NCBI RefSeq assembly: GCF_030445035.2
Contig: NC_080685.1
Span: forward strand, 111,898,432 to 111,962,431
DNA from: Dasypus novemcinctus
Lineage: Eukaryota > Chordata > Mammalia > Cingulata > Dasypodidae
DNA length: 64,000 nucleotides
Reading direction: 5' to 3'
Shown here: positions 9,593-20,579 of the stretch, one piece after another
Layout: every line of letters starts with the position of its first letter
Position numbering within the stretch: position 1 is the first letter of the stretch
The notes under the pieces: generated by a model
What the model saw: only the letters and a program-made list of their open reading frames with translations
Told to the model about the DNA's origin: nothing
Databases searched by the model: none
Made by a program: the position numbers and the translations under genes

Positions 9593-10740
9593 TGTCTGCC
9601 ATGCAACCCCCACTGAAGAGATTAATCCTGTCTCACCAGATGAAACTATAGTGGAATGCCCTGAGGTAATTGGCTTGCAAGATACTTCTAATGCTTCTCC
9701 TTACTGACCCCACCATCCCTCTTCTCTTCTAGACCTATAACTAGACTGAAGTCACAACATGTCCCCAAAGGTTACAAAGTGTGACCCATGAGGAAGTACA
9801 TTATATTCCAAAAGAACTGCATGGGTTTTCCAATTTATATAGACAGAAATCATGGGAATATGTGTGGGAATGAGATAATGGTGAAAGGAATATAAAGTTG
9901 AATTTATTTATTAGTGCCCCCTAAGCAGAGATTCTGGATTCACTGCTGTAGCTTGAGGGGTTAGAAAGGGCTCTAGCAGTTTATTCAGGTGGCTGGTTGA
10001 AACATGGACCAAAGATGGCCTAGAATGTCTGTGGTCAAGATGCCCAATTTATCCTGGTATCCTGTAGATGAAGGAATCTATAGGCTTAGAGAGATTGGAA
10101 AGCTAGAATGGAGTCACCATTTAAGAACCTGCCCACCCACCCCAGGAATGTCCAGAGGACACACCTTTAACCAGGACTGTGAGGAATAAATTTCTAAGAC
10201 TAACTCCATCTTCCCTGAAGAACTTTATGATTACTCTTCTCTGTAGGTCAGATATTACTGTGGGAACTGCTGTCACAGAACTAGGATCCTTAAACACTAT
10301 GGGAATGATCAAATCTCAGACCGGCAGAAGCCAAGTAGCAGCACTTAATCGCCAAAGACAAGGTGGGTGTGGCTCCCACAATGAAAGGTGGACTCCAGGC
10401 AGCAATCAAAGGAGTCTGAGTTACATAGAGCTATGGGGTCGGCTAATAGCTCATGGAGTACCTAGAAGTAAAATAGATAAAGTCTACTAAATTCCTGCTT
10501 GTCCTGTATAAGTGGAAGAGGTCTAGGTCAAGTGAACAAAACCCTAACTTGAATTAGAGAAACAGAGATGCATGAGCCCTTAATCAATTCCCAGATTGAG
10601 ACAGTCTACAGACCCAGAGCCCCTTGAATGATGGGAAGGAAGGTCTCCTTGGGGAAGGATCCTGTTATACTGCCAAATATTTATACTGTTAATCTTTATC
10701 CCAGCTTTCCCTAAAGAGACCTACAGCCTTTTACCAGGGT

Positions 10741-10980
10741 AACTGTATTTTGGGGAAAATGAAATGATCAAACATTTTGGGGATTATTAGACACTGGTTC
10801 AGATGTGGCCTTAATTCCAGGAGACCCAAAACATCACTGTGGTCCACCAGTCAGAGTAGGGGCTTACGGAGGTCAGGTGATTGATGGAGTTTTAGCTGAG
10901 GTCCGTCTCCAGTGGGTCCCCAGACCCATTCTGTGATTACTTCCTCAGTTCCAGAATGCATAATTGGAAAAGATGTACCC
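10741..10980 (+). pseudogene. ERVL protease domain remnant
   Basis: The aspartic protease signature D-T-G-S is encoded at 10790-10801, preceded by two leucine codons and followed by a valine-alanine run, as in retroviral proteases. The flap and second-half motifs follow to about 10980. The part is short, without a start and with shifts around it. Confidence 0.75.
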
Positions 10981-11029
10981 AGGAACTATCAGAATCCCCA
11001 TGTTGGATCCCTGACTTGTGGAGTGAGGG

Positions 11030-12120
11030 TTATTATGGTTTGAAAGGCCAAGTGGAAGCCAATAGAAAAGCTGCTACCTAGCAAAATAGTAAATCAAGGG
11101 AAATACCAGATTCCTGGAGGGATTGCAGAGATTAGTGCCACCATCAAGGATCTGAAGGACGCAGGGGATCCCCACCACATCCCTATTCAACTCTCCTATT
11201 TGGCCTATGCAGAAAACAGATGGATCTTGGAGGATGACAGTAGATTATCATAAACTAACCAGGTGGTGACTCCAGTTGCAACTGCTGTTCCAGATGTGGT
11301 ATCATTGCTTGAACAAATCAACACATTCCCTGGTACCTGATATGCAGCTATTGATCTGGCAAATGCTTTTTTCTCAATTGCTGTTATTAAGGACCACCAG
11401 AAACAGTTTGCTTTCAGCTGGCAAAGCCAGCAGTATACTTTCACTTTCTTGTCTTAGGGGATATGAACTCTCCAGCCCTATGTCATAATATTGTCTGCAG
11501 GGACCTTGATTCTCTTTTCCTTCTGCAAGGCATCACACTGATCCATTATATTGGTGACATCATCTTGATTGGACCTAGTGAGCAATAAGTAGCAACTCTC
11601 TAGATTTACTGGTAAAGCATTTGCCTGAGAGAGGATGAGGGCTAAATCCAACAGAAATACAGGGGACTTCCACCTTGGTGAAATTCCCAGGTGTCCAGTG
11701 GTGTGGGGAATGTTGAGATATCCCTTCTAAAGTGAAGGATAAGCTGTTGTATCTGGCCCCTCCTATGACCAAAAATAGGTACAACACTTAGTTGGCATTT
11801 TTGGATTTTGAAGACAACATATTCCTCATTTGGGAGTGCTATTCTGGTCATATTTACCAAGTGACCAGAAAAGCTGCTAGTTTTGATTGGGGACCAGAAG
11901 AAGAGGAGGCTCTGTGACAGGTCCAGACTGCTGTACAAGCTGCACTGCCACTTGGGCCATATGATCCAGCAGATCCAATGATGCTGGAAGTGTCAGTGGC
12001 AAATAGAGATGCTGTCTGGAGCCTCTGGCAGGCCCCTGTAGGAGAATCACAATGCAGACCCTTAGGATTTTGGAACAAAGCCCTTCTACTCTCTGCAGAT
12101 AACTACTCTCCTCTTGAGAA
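11030..12120 (+). pseudogene. ERVL reverse transcriptase domain remnant
   Basis: Successive frames give the finger-palm motifs: V-D-Y-x-K-L near 11244, a D-L-A-N-A-F-F motif near 11355, and the catalytic box at 11547-11558. That box reads Y-I-G-D instead of Y-I-D-D, so one metal-binding aspartate is lost. Frame changes and stops occur near 11335, 11455 and 11720. The thumb and connection region continues past 11780 to about 12120. It would be inactive. Confidence 0.88.
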
Positions 12121-12720
12121 CAGCTTTTGGCCTGCTACTGGGCCTTAGTAGAGACTGAACATTTAAATATGGGCCATCAAATTACCATGAGACCTGACTT
12201 GCATATCAAGAGCTTTGTATTGTCTGTCCCACCACACCAGAGTAGAAGAGGTATATACGAGATAGGGCTCAAGCAGGTCCTGAAGCCACAAGTAAGTTAC
12301 GTGAGGAAGGGGTCCAAATGCCCATGGTCACCACTCCTGCCACATTTCCACCTCTCCCACCCCAGCACTACGGCCTCTTGGGGAGTTTCTTACAATCAGT
12401 TGAGGAAGAGAACAACCTGGTTGTTCAGTTTGCTTGGGAGGAGAAATGGCTGAAGGTGCGTTTGTACACTGATTCTTGGGCTATTGCTAATGGTTTGACT
12501 GGATGGTCAGAGACTTTGAAGGAACATGATTGGAAACAGGTGACAAAGAGGTCTGGAGAAGAGGTATGGGGATAGACCTTTCTGAGTGGGCCAAAAACCT
12601 GAAAATATTTATGTCTCATGTTAATGCTCACCAGAGGGTGACTTCAGCAGAGGAAGATTTTAATAATCAAGTGGATAAGATGACCCTCTCTGTCACTAGC
12701 ACTCAGCTTCTTTCCCCAGC
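12121..12720 (+). pseudogene. ERVL connection and RNase H remnant
   Basis: The frame 12127-12453 carries connection-domain sequence. A Y-T-D-S-W motif, part of the RNase H active site, is at 12465-12479. A tract with 'gtctcatgttaatgctcacc' near 12613 gives the S-H-V-x-A-H element. The domain is broken into at least two frames. Confidence 0.8.
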
Positions 12721-13420
12721 CACTACTGTCATTGCCCAATGGGCTCATGAACAAGGTGGCCATGTTGGAAAGGATGAGGTTATGCCTGGGCTCAGCAACA
12801 TGAACTTCCCCTCATAAAGCTGTCCTGGCTACAGCCTCTGCTGAGTGCCCAATCTCCAGCAGCAGAGACCCACCCTCAGCCCCTGATACGGTACCATACC
12901 CCAAGGTGATCAGCCTCCTACCTGGTGGCAGTTTGATTACATTGGGCCACTTCCATCACTGAAGGGCAGCAATTTGCTCTAACTGGAATAGACACTCACT
13001 CTGGATATGAGTTTGCCTTCTCTGCACACAGCGTTACTTGCAAAACTACCATTCATGAACTTATCTAATGTCTTATCTACTGCCATGGCATTCCACACAG
13101 CATTGCTTCTGAATAAGGAAGCCACTTCACAGGAAATGATGTGTGGGAATGGGCACATGCTCATGGCATTCACCGCTCTTGCCATATTCCCCATCATTTG
13201 AAGCTGCAGGATTTATACAACAGTGGAATGACTTTTGAAGATTTAATTATGGCACCAACTAGGTGTCAGTACCTTACAGGGCTGGGGCAATGTTCTCCAG
13301 AGGCTATATGTGTTCTAAAGAAGTGTCCATTCAATGGTGCTGTTTCTCCCAAACCCAGGATTCATGGGTCCGGGAATTAAGGGGTGGAAATGGGAGTGGA
13401 ACCACTCACTATTACTCCTA
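12721..13420 (+). pseudogene. ERVL integrase remnant
   Basis: The zinc-binding pair of histidines lies near 12746-12765. The matching cysteine pair near 12845 retains only the first cysteine. The first catalytic aspartate of the D-D-E core is at 12991-12993. The second region, near 13110, has lost its aspartate and carries a stop codon. Further shifts follow, so no integrase can be made. Confidence 0.8.
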
Positions 13421-13727
13421 GTGACCCATTAGGAAAATTTTTGTTTGCTGTCCCTGCAACCTTAACCTCTGCTGGTCTACACATCTTAGTTCCGAAAGGA
13501 GGAGTGCTGCCACCAGAGAACACAACAATGATCCCATTGAACTGGAAGTTAAGACTGCCACTTACTAAAAAGGAAAGGTATGTTACACTTCTACATGTGA
13601 TATCAGATTAAATTCTGCAGTGGCTTGCTAAATGGAAAAATAAGTCTCCTGTCATTACTAACTAATGAAGAAAATTAATCTCTATCCCACTGATCCATAG
13701 TATCTACTTATGAAGTTGTGTGTGTGT

Positions 13728-13960
13728 GTGTAGGTTTATTTTTATTTTGAGGTACCAGGGGCTGGGAATTGAACCTGGGACCTTGTATGTAGGAAGCCAG
13801 TGCTCAACCACTGAACCACACTGACTTCCCTGATTCGGTTTTTTTCCCCATATGTTTTGCTTGTTGCTCATTTTTGTTTTTTCAGGAGGCACCGGGAACC
13901 AAACCCAGGACCTCCCATGTGGGAGGTGGGAGCTCAACTGCTTGAGCCATATCTGTTCCC
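13728..13960 (-). repeat. Dimeric short DAS-type SINE
   Basis: Two antisense tRNA-like modules, at about 13750-13830 and 13880-13960, are separated by a T-rich linker. Both show an antisense B-box such as 'gggaattgaacctggg'. A (TG)n run lies just before at 13713-13731. Confidence 0.75.
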
Positions 13961-14389
13961 TTAAAAGACTTTTATTGATAACCAATGCATATTATATTTT
14001 CCTGGGAAAAGAAAATTCCTAATGGGATAATTATATCTAAGGCAATTTATATGACATGTTTTAAGCTATTTAATTGAGTCTAATGTCATTGAAAGGTATG
14101 TGGCCAGGGGTAGCATTTAAGAATTTGCAAATAAAAGCAAAGCAAACATGCTAATAAAGGTTACCAAGGTTTTTAAAAGAAATTACAAGAAGAAATTTGA
14201 CATTTTTCTCAAAACCTAACAGCAATTACAAAAATGGGTTCTATTTCTTTCTACTCCTCATGACACGGTGGTCTTCCAGGTTCTGACCACATCTCCCAGT
14301 TTTAGGAGAGTAAAATAAGTCCCCTTGATACCAGTCTCTTCTCTTTCCAAGTGAGCCTGGATGCCATTTGTGGCTGAGCAGAATAAACT

Positions 14390-14775
14390 TTTTATTTTAT
14401 TATTATTTTTTAAAGATTTATTTATTTATTTATTTAATTCCCCCCCTCCCCTGGTTGTCTGTTCTCTGTGTCTATTTGCTGCGTCTTGTTTCTTTGTCCG
14501 CTTCTGTTGTCGTCAGCGGTGCGGGAAGTGTGGGCGGCGCCATTCCTGGGCAGGCTGCACTTTCTTTGGCGCTGGGCGGCTCTTCTTATGGGGTGCACTC
14601 CTTGCGCATGGGGATCCCTTATGTGGGGGACACCTCTGCGTGGCGAGGCACTCCTGCGCGCATCAGCACTGTGCATGTGCCAGCTCCACATGGGTCAAGG
14701 AGGCCCGGGGTTTGAACCGTGGACCTCCCATGTGGTAGACAGACACCCTAACCACTGGGCCAAGTCCGTTCCCCT
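14390..14775 (-). repeat. DAS-III-type SINE
   Basis: This full-length minus-strand copy has the direct repeat 'taaactttt' at about 14383-14391 and 14776-14784. The antisense head has an intact B-box complement ('ggtttgaacc'). It closely resembles the copy at 7209. Confidence 0.88.
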
Positions 14776-15252
14776 AAACTTTTTAAAAAGGACAGTTCTA
14801 GTGAGATTTTGACAATATTCTTTCCCAATCTGTAACACGTCTCATGACAATGCAAGGTGTTGGTGGAGGGCTGATGTACGGGATCCCTGTATAATGTTCT
14901 GCATGTTTGCTTTGTAAGTCCACGACTTTTACTATACACCTATTGTTAATATATGTGTTCATATATAAATGATATAAAAATAATAATAATAGGGTGGGTT
15001 GGGGGAAATACTTTGGTTAGTAGTAATATTTTGACAATGCTCTTTAATCATTAGTTTAAAAATGTTTAACAACAATGCAAGGTATTGGTGGTACGTTGAG
15101 CTATGAGAGTTCTGTATGATGCTATGTATGTCTGTTTTGTAAGTTCACAACTATTACTATACACTTATCGTTTATGTATGTTTATGTATGAGTGACATAC
15201 TTCAATAAATTTTGAAAAATAAAATAAAAAAAAATTAAGTAAAAAAAAAAAA

Positions 15253-15997
15253 AAGACTGCCAAATGAATGTCCACTTAGGGTACCTCATGCCTCTGAATC
15301 AACAGGCAAAGAAGGGGATTACTGTATTGGCTGGCGTGATTGATCCTAACTATTAAGGGGAAATAGGACTGCATCTACATAAGGGAGTAAAGAGGAGTTT
15401 GCCTGGAATACAGGAGATCCTCTAGGGCATCTCTTAGTACTGCCGTGCCCTGTGATGAAAGCCAATGGAAAATTGCAACAATCCTGTCCAGGCAGGACCA
15501 ACAATGGCCCAGAATCTGAAGAAATGAAGGTTTGGGTCACCCTACCAGGGAAAGAACCACTGCCAGCTGAGGTGCTTGCTGAGGGTAAAGGGATCATGGA
15601 ATGGGTAGCGGAAGGACATATTTTGTCCATGTGACCAGTTACAGAAACCAGGACTGTAGTGGTCATGAATATTTCTTCCTTGTCTTGTTATGAGTATGTC
15701 TATATATGTACATAAAATAAATATCTTTGTTTTCTTCCCTATCCTTTCTCATTATCATATGACATAATTTGTATTAGTTATGTCATAGTATTTAAGCATG
15801 TCAAATTTATGAGTGAATGCTACCCAATGACTTAACACTTTATTCTAGAAGTATTTAGTGCATTTCCAGTTGTATGCAGGACAATGGAGTTTTGAGTATT
15901 GTAAGGATATATATATACACACACATATATGCACACTTATCTGTTATTGTTTTGTTTAAGGTGATGTGTACAGCTGCCAAGTTGACAAGGGGTAGAT
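15253..15997 (+). other. ERVL 3' internal region and polypurine tract
   Basis: After the dUTPase remnant there are about 340 bases with no env-like frame, as is normal for ERVL. The purine run 'aaggggtagat' at 15987-15997 directly abuts the 3' LTR and is the plus-strand primer site. Confidence 0.7.
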
Positions 15998-16434
15998 TGT
16001 GATAGTTAGGCTAATGTGTCAACTAGTCTAGGTAATTGTGCTCAGTTGTTTCGTTGAGCAAGCACTAGACTAGTTGGAAAACAAGGGCATTTCAAGGACT
16101 TTAATTATTAGTGAGTTGCCTGCATCGATGCCTGGTTACATACAGAGTCAACTGGAGAGACTGTCATCAGCAGTGAGTGAGAGCTCATCCAATCAGCTGA
16201 CAGCCTTAAAAGGGGAAGTGACTTCAGCATTCAAGGAGAGAGAACTCCCTTCTCCACTTCAGCTATTGGGCCTCCTGGGGAACGCAGGACCTTCAATGCA
16301 GTCCCTGGCTTGAAGCCTGCCCTACAGAATGGGGACTTGTGCCTCCCCATGGTCGTGAGACGATTTCACACACTCTCTTACTATTTACAGGTATCTCGTT
16401 GGTTCTGTTTCCCTAGAGAAGCTTGGCTAATACA
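15998..16434 (+). mobile_element. ERVL 3' LTR (MLT2-like)
   Basis: The LTR starts 'tgtgatagttaggctaatg' and ends 'ttggctaataca'. It is the partner of 7663-8091. The five bases after it (gtcgc) nearly match those before the 5' LTR. Confidence 0.9.
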
Positions 16435-16860
16435 GTCGCCCTATTGAGTCTGTGGGGGCACTTTCCTGCCTGACTCCTTCATGTGCTGCTGGCCGTCTTA
16501 CGGTCAGATGCGCGATCCTCGTCCCTTGGGCTGTGGCCTGGGGTGCACAAGCATATTGTGACTTACACTGAAGGAATTGATCAGAGAGTGGACATGGATG
16601 GGTCTCTTCCCTCAAAGAGCCCTCCTTACCATTGTGGAAACAGACAATTCATTGTGACAAGGGCTGCACTGCAGGTGGTACAGGACATGGGGGTGGCAGG
16701 AATACCACAAACCCTTACTGGAAACAGACTATGTAAGTACATTAGAATGAATACATACCATAACTGACACTCATTTCTTTAGAATTAGCTATATGTCAAA
16801 TATATAAAAACCCAAGGAATTCACAAGAGAATTGAAAACATATTCATACGAAAACTTGTA
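16435..16860. other. Unassigned sequence
   Basis: Flanking DNA after the provirus. Short frames at 16427-16767 on both strands show no known domain. Confidence 0.4.
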
Positions 16861-16864
16861 CACA

Positions 16865-17085
16865 GGAATAAATGTAGCTCAAGTGGTTGAGTGCCTGCCT
16901 CACACATACAAGGTCCCAGATTTGATCCCTGGTACCTTCTAAAAGCAAAAACAAAACAAACTAACAAATGAAAAACCCAATTCTCATTGGGGAGCAGATG
17001 GAGGTCAAGTGGTTGAGTGCCTGCTTCAAATGTACAAGGTCTGGGTTCAATCCCTGGTACTGCCTAATAAAACAAACAAATAAAA
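16865..17085 (+). repeat. Two short DAS-type SINE monomers in tandem
   Basis: Two tRNA-like units at about 16865-16975 and 16988-17085 each read '...gtggttgagtgcctgcc...' followed by a B-box such as 'gggttcaatccc' and an A-rich tail with 'aaacaaac'. They are separated by a short A-rich link, so this is a dimer or two integrations side by side. Confidence 0.8.
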
Positions 17086-17512
17086 CCCCCTTTGTACATG
17101 AATGTCTATACTAGCATTAGTCATAATAGCCAAAAAGTGGAAACAACCTAAATGTCTGTCGACTGATTAATGGAGAAACAGAACATGGTATATCCATCCA
17201 ATGGAAATATTATATGACAATAAAAAGGAATGAAGTACTGTTAAATGCTACAACATGGATGAACCTTGAAGACATCATGTTGAGTGAAATAAGCCAGACA
17301 CAAAAGGACAAGTATTGTATGATCTCACTTTTATGAAATGATTAGAATATAACAATATTCATAGTCAGAAATTAGAATACAGGTGACCAGAGCAGGTTTG
17401 GCAGTGGAGAATGGATAGAGACTTTCTGTTTGGGGTGATGGAAAAGTTTCGGTACTGGCTGGTGGTGATGGTAGTACAACATTCTGAATGTATTGAACAC
17501 CACAGAATTGTA
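17086..17512 (+). mobile_element. LINE-1 fragment (ORF2 end and 3' UTR), left of Tigger1
   Basis: The opening 'gaatgtctatactagcattagtcataatagcc' and 'aaagtggaaacaaccta' belong to the LINE-1 ORF2 C-terminus. The later part with 'cattctgaatgtattgaacaccacagaattg' is LINE-1 3' UTR. The sequence is cut by Tigger1 at 17515 and resumes at 19816 with 'tttgaaagtgggaaa', so one LINE-1 copy was split. Confidence 0.8.
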
Positions 17513-17801
17513 TACAGGCATAGTTCATTTTGTTGTACTTTGCAGATATTGTGTTTATAAATTGAAGGTTTGTGGCAACTCTGCATTGAGGAAGTCTTTC
17601 ACAGACATTTTTCCTTCAGCATGTGCCCAGTTTGTGCCACATTTTGGGGTGCCATGAACTAAACCAATATAAGACAGCAAACTTAATTGATAAATGTGTT
17701 TGTTCTGACTGCTCCACTGACTGGCTGCTCCCTTGTGACTCAGCCTCCCTGTTCACTGAGAAACAAACAAAATTGAAATGAGTCCAGTTAATAACCCTAC
17801 A

Positions 17802-19600
17802 GTGGCCTGTAAGTGTTCAAGTAAAAGGAAGAGTTGTGTGTTTTTCACTTTAAATCAAAAGTTAGAAATGATTCAGCTTAGTTAGGAAAACATATTGAAA
17901 GCCGAGATAGGCCAAAAGCTAGGCCTCTTGCGGCAGTTAGCCAAGTTGTGAATGCAAGGAAAAAGTTCTTGAAGGAATTGAAAGTGCTGCTCCAGTGAAT
18001 TCATGAATGATAAGAAAGTGAAACAGCCTTATTACTGATGTGGAGAAAGTTTTGGTGGTCTGCATAGAAGATCAAACCAGCCACAACATTCCCTTCAGCC
18101 AAAGCCTAATCTATAACAAGGTCCTAACCCTCTTCAATTTTTTGAAGGCTGAGGGAGGTGAGGAAGCTGCAGAAGAAAAGTTTGAAGTTTGCAGAGGTTT
18201 ATGAGGTTTAGGGGAATAAGCCATCTCTATAACATAAAAATGCCAGGTGAAGCAGCAAGTGCTGATGTAGAAGCTGCAGCTTGTTAACCAGAAGATCTAG
18301 CTAAGATAGCTGATGAAGGTGGCCACACTAAACAACAGATTTTCAATGTAGACAACATCCTTCTGTTGGTAGAAGATGTATTCTAGGACTTTCATAGCTA
18401 GAGAGGAAAAGCCAGTGCCTGGCTTCAAAGCTTGAAAGGACAGGCTGACTCCTTTTAGGCGCTAATGCGGCCGGTGACTTTAAGGTGAAGCCAGTTCTCA
18501 TTTAACAGTCTAATATTCCTAGGGCCCTTAAGAATTATGCTAAATCCACTCTGTGCCCTATAAATGGAGCAATAAAGCCTGGATTACAGCACAAATGTTT
18601 ATGGCTTGGCTTACTGAATATTTGAAGCCCACTGTTGAGATCTACTGCTCGTAAAAAAGATTTTCTCTGAATATATCACTGGTTGTTGACCATGCACCTG
18701 ATCACCCAAGAGCTCTGATGGAGATGTGTGATGAGATAGTGCTGCTAACCCAACATCCATTCTGCAGCTCATGGATCAAGAAGTAATTTGCCTTTCAAGT
18801 CACATTACTTAAGAAATATTTATCTATATTTTTGGTGGTAACTGGGAATGAACCAGATCTCAGAAGAGTGAAGCAGGCACTTAACCACTGAGCTATACCC
18901 GGTCCCTAAGAAATACACTTTGTAAGCCTTTAGCTGCCATAGTGATTCCTCTGATGGACCTGGACAAAGTCTGTTGAAGACCTTCTGGGAAGGATGCAAC
19001 ATTCTAGATACAATTAAGAACATTCATGATTCATCGGAGGTCAAAATATTGACATTAACAGGAGTTTGGAAGAAGTTGATTCAGCCTTCATGGATTACTT
19101 TAAGAGTTTCAAGACTTCAGTGGAGAAAGTAATTGCAGATGTGGTAGAAATAGCAAAAGAATTGGCAAGAGAAGTAGAATTAGAAGTGGAGGCTTCTAAT
19201 TCTAGTTGCAATCTCATGATAAAACCTGAATGGATGAGGAGTTGCTTCTCAGGGATGAGCAAAGAAAGTGTTTTAATTTGAGAGGGAATGTACTTCTGTG
19301 AAGATGCTGTGAACATTGCTGAAATGACAACCAAGGATTTAGAGTATTACATAATTTTAGTTGATAAAGCAGCAGCAAGGTTTGAGAGGTTCACTCCAAT
19401 TTTGAAGTTCTATGGGTAAGAAATCTTTTGTGAAAGGAAGAGTCAATGATGTAGCAAACTTTATTATTGCCTTATTTTAAGAAATTGCCAACCGACCTTC
19501 AGCAACTACCACCCTCATCAGTCAGCAGCCTTCAACATTGAGGGAAGACCCTCCACCAGACAAAAGATTATGATTCTCTGAAGGCTCAGATGATGGTTAG
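17802..19600 (+). pseudogene. Tigger1 transposase pseudogene
   Basis: The gene encodes an N-terminal CENP-B-type helix-turn-helix (about 17800-18130), then a DDE/D-type nuclease core (about 18320-18790) and a C-terminal tail ending near 19600. The expected initiator reads GTG at 17802. Many shifts and stops are present, for example within 18140-18330. The longest surviving frame is 19066-19281. It would have cut and pasted Tigger DNA in the nucleus and is dead here. Confidence 0.8.
18812..18901 (-). repeat. Short DAS-type SINE inside Tigger1
   Basis: About 90 bases of antisense tRNA-like sequence carry 'gggaatgaacc' as the B-box complement. The repeat 'taagaaata' occurs on both sides (about 18809-18817 and 18907-18915), a target duplication. 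It postdates Tigger1. Confidence 0.75.
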
Positions 19601-19815
19601 CATTTTAAATCAATAAAGTATTTTAAAATTAGGTGTGTACATTGTTTTTTCGACATAATGCTATTGTACACTTAATAGACTACAGTATAGTGTAAACATG
19701 ACTTTTATATACACTGGGAAATAATCCAAAAATTCATGTCACTTGCTTTATTGTGATATTCGCTTTATTGCAGTGGTCTGGAACTGTACCCACAATATCG
19801 TGAGGGATGTCTGTA

Positions 19816-20445
19816 TTTGAAAGTGGGAAATTTTAGGTTGTATATATGTTACTAAGATAAAAATTAAACCAACCAACCAACCACAGACCTGTACAACGCA
19901 AAGAGTGAAACAATGTAAACTATGGACTATAGTTAATACTATAATTATACTAATATTTGTTCATTAGTTGTAACAAATGTACCAGAATAAGGCACTGTCT
20001 GTGAGGTGAGGGTGGACATTTGAACTTGGGACGTTCCACATAATTTTTCTGAGACCTCAACTGTCCTAATAAAAAATAATAATAAAAAAGGAAAGAAGTA
20101 CTGATAAATGCTACAATGAGGGGGAACTTTGGGAAAGAAACCAGATACATCGCACCACATATCGTATGATTCCATTTGTATGACATGTCTGGAGTAGGTA
20201 AATAACCGATAGAGAAAGTAGATTAGTGGTTGCCAGCGGGTGGGGGAAGGAGGAACTGGGACCCAGTGCTAATAGGTCTGGGGTTTCTTTTCTGGGGTTC
20301 AGGGAATGTTTTGGAATTAGTAGCGATGGTTGCACAAGACAGCGAATATACTAAAAACTACTTGCAAATGGTGAATTTCGTGTTATGTGAATTACCTCTC
20401 CATTTGAAACTTCAGGAATTATATTGTGATGTAGTAAGATTTTGA
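19816..20445 (+). mobile_element. LINE-1 3'-UTR sequence, right of Tigger1
   Basis: It resumes the split LINE-1. Phrases such as 'aaactatggactatagttaatac' at 19916 and 'gtaacaaatgtacca' are LINE-1 3'-UTR. From about 20080 a second, older-looking LINE-1 3' piece follows ('tagattagtggttgccagcgg', 'ttgcacaagacagcg'). The small region 19995-20070 may be a SINE remnant; I am not sure. Confidence 0.7.
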
Positions 20446-20579
20446 GTCAGAAGACCTGGGTCCAAGGTCTTCGCTGCGTCATCTTGACCATCCACCTCTA
20501 GAATCTGGAGAAGCTGTATTTCCTAGGGTTGCTGTGAAAACTAACACTCGACGTCGGTAGACGTAGCTGTAAGAAGACA

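Larger units (their letters stand above)
8110..10740 (+). pseudogene. ERVL leader and gag region, decayed
   Basis: This lies between the primer site and protease, where gag belongs. It contains the SINE pair 8622-9213 and an 80-bp tandem repeat at 9385-9592. The longest in-frame tract, about 9225-9456, is acidic then proline- and cysteine-rich. I cannot see a certain capsid motif because of stops and shifts, so the assignment rests on position. Confidence 0.55.
13561..15252 (+). mobile_element. LINE-1-type poly(A) insertion into the ERVL dUTPase
   Basis: The direct repeat 'aagactgcca' borders the insert at 13551-13560 and 15253-15262. The cut site would be TT|AA, fitting LINE-1 endonuclease. 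The insert ends in an A-run and its last 450 bases are LINE-1 3'-UTR sequence: 'gggatccctgtataatgttctgcatg' at about 14880, repeated in a diverged form at about 15105. The same 3' end closes the LINE-1 at 57957. It contains two DAS SINE insertions. Confidence 0.85.
13421..15655 (+). pseudogene. ERVL dUTPase remnant, split by an insertion
   Basis: The region 13421-13560 holds the N-terminal part, up to the 'aactggaagttaagactgcca' stretch. The rest resumes at 15253 with the dUTPase motif G-V-I-D-P-N-Y near 15335, directly followed by a stop. A downstream frame (15452-15634) continues the C-terminal part. The position after integrase is diagnostic for ERVL. Confidence 0.8.
7663..16434 (+). mobile_element. 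ERVL (class III) endogenous provirus, nearly complete and defective
   Basis: The order is LTR, primer site, gag/leader region, protease, reverse transcriptase, RNase H, integrase, dUTPase, polypurine tract, LTR. A dUTPase region placed after integrase and the lack of a visible env are hallmarks of ERVL. It is interrupted by DAS SINEs at 8622-9213 and by a 1.7-kb LINE-type insert at 13561-15252. Every coding part carries frameshifts and stops, so it cannot make virus proteins. Host genes are not involved. Confidence 0.9.
17515..19813 (+). mobile_element. Tigger1 DNA transposon (pogo/Tc1-mariner superfamily)
   Basis: This is nearly full length. The ends 'caggcata...' and '...tgtctg' are inverted repeats flanked by the TA target dinucleotide (17513-17514 and 19814-19815). 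The inside carries a transposase gene remnant, followed by 'cactgggaaataatccaaaaattc' and the right terminal region. A short SINE interrupts it at about 18812-18905. It lies inside LINE-1 sequence, so it transposed after that LINE-1 integrated. Confidence 0.92.

Noticed and set aside
11200-11560. Functional reverse transcriptase or co-opted ERV gene
   Set aside because: The catalytic box has lost an aspartate and several stops and shifts break the frame. No long open frame is kept.
19995-20070. Separate SINE insertion in the LINE-1 3' UTR
   Set aside because: The 'tttgaacttggg' resembles an antisense B-box, but no head, tail or target duplication could be seen, so it was not listed as its own feature.
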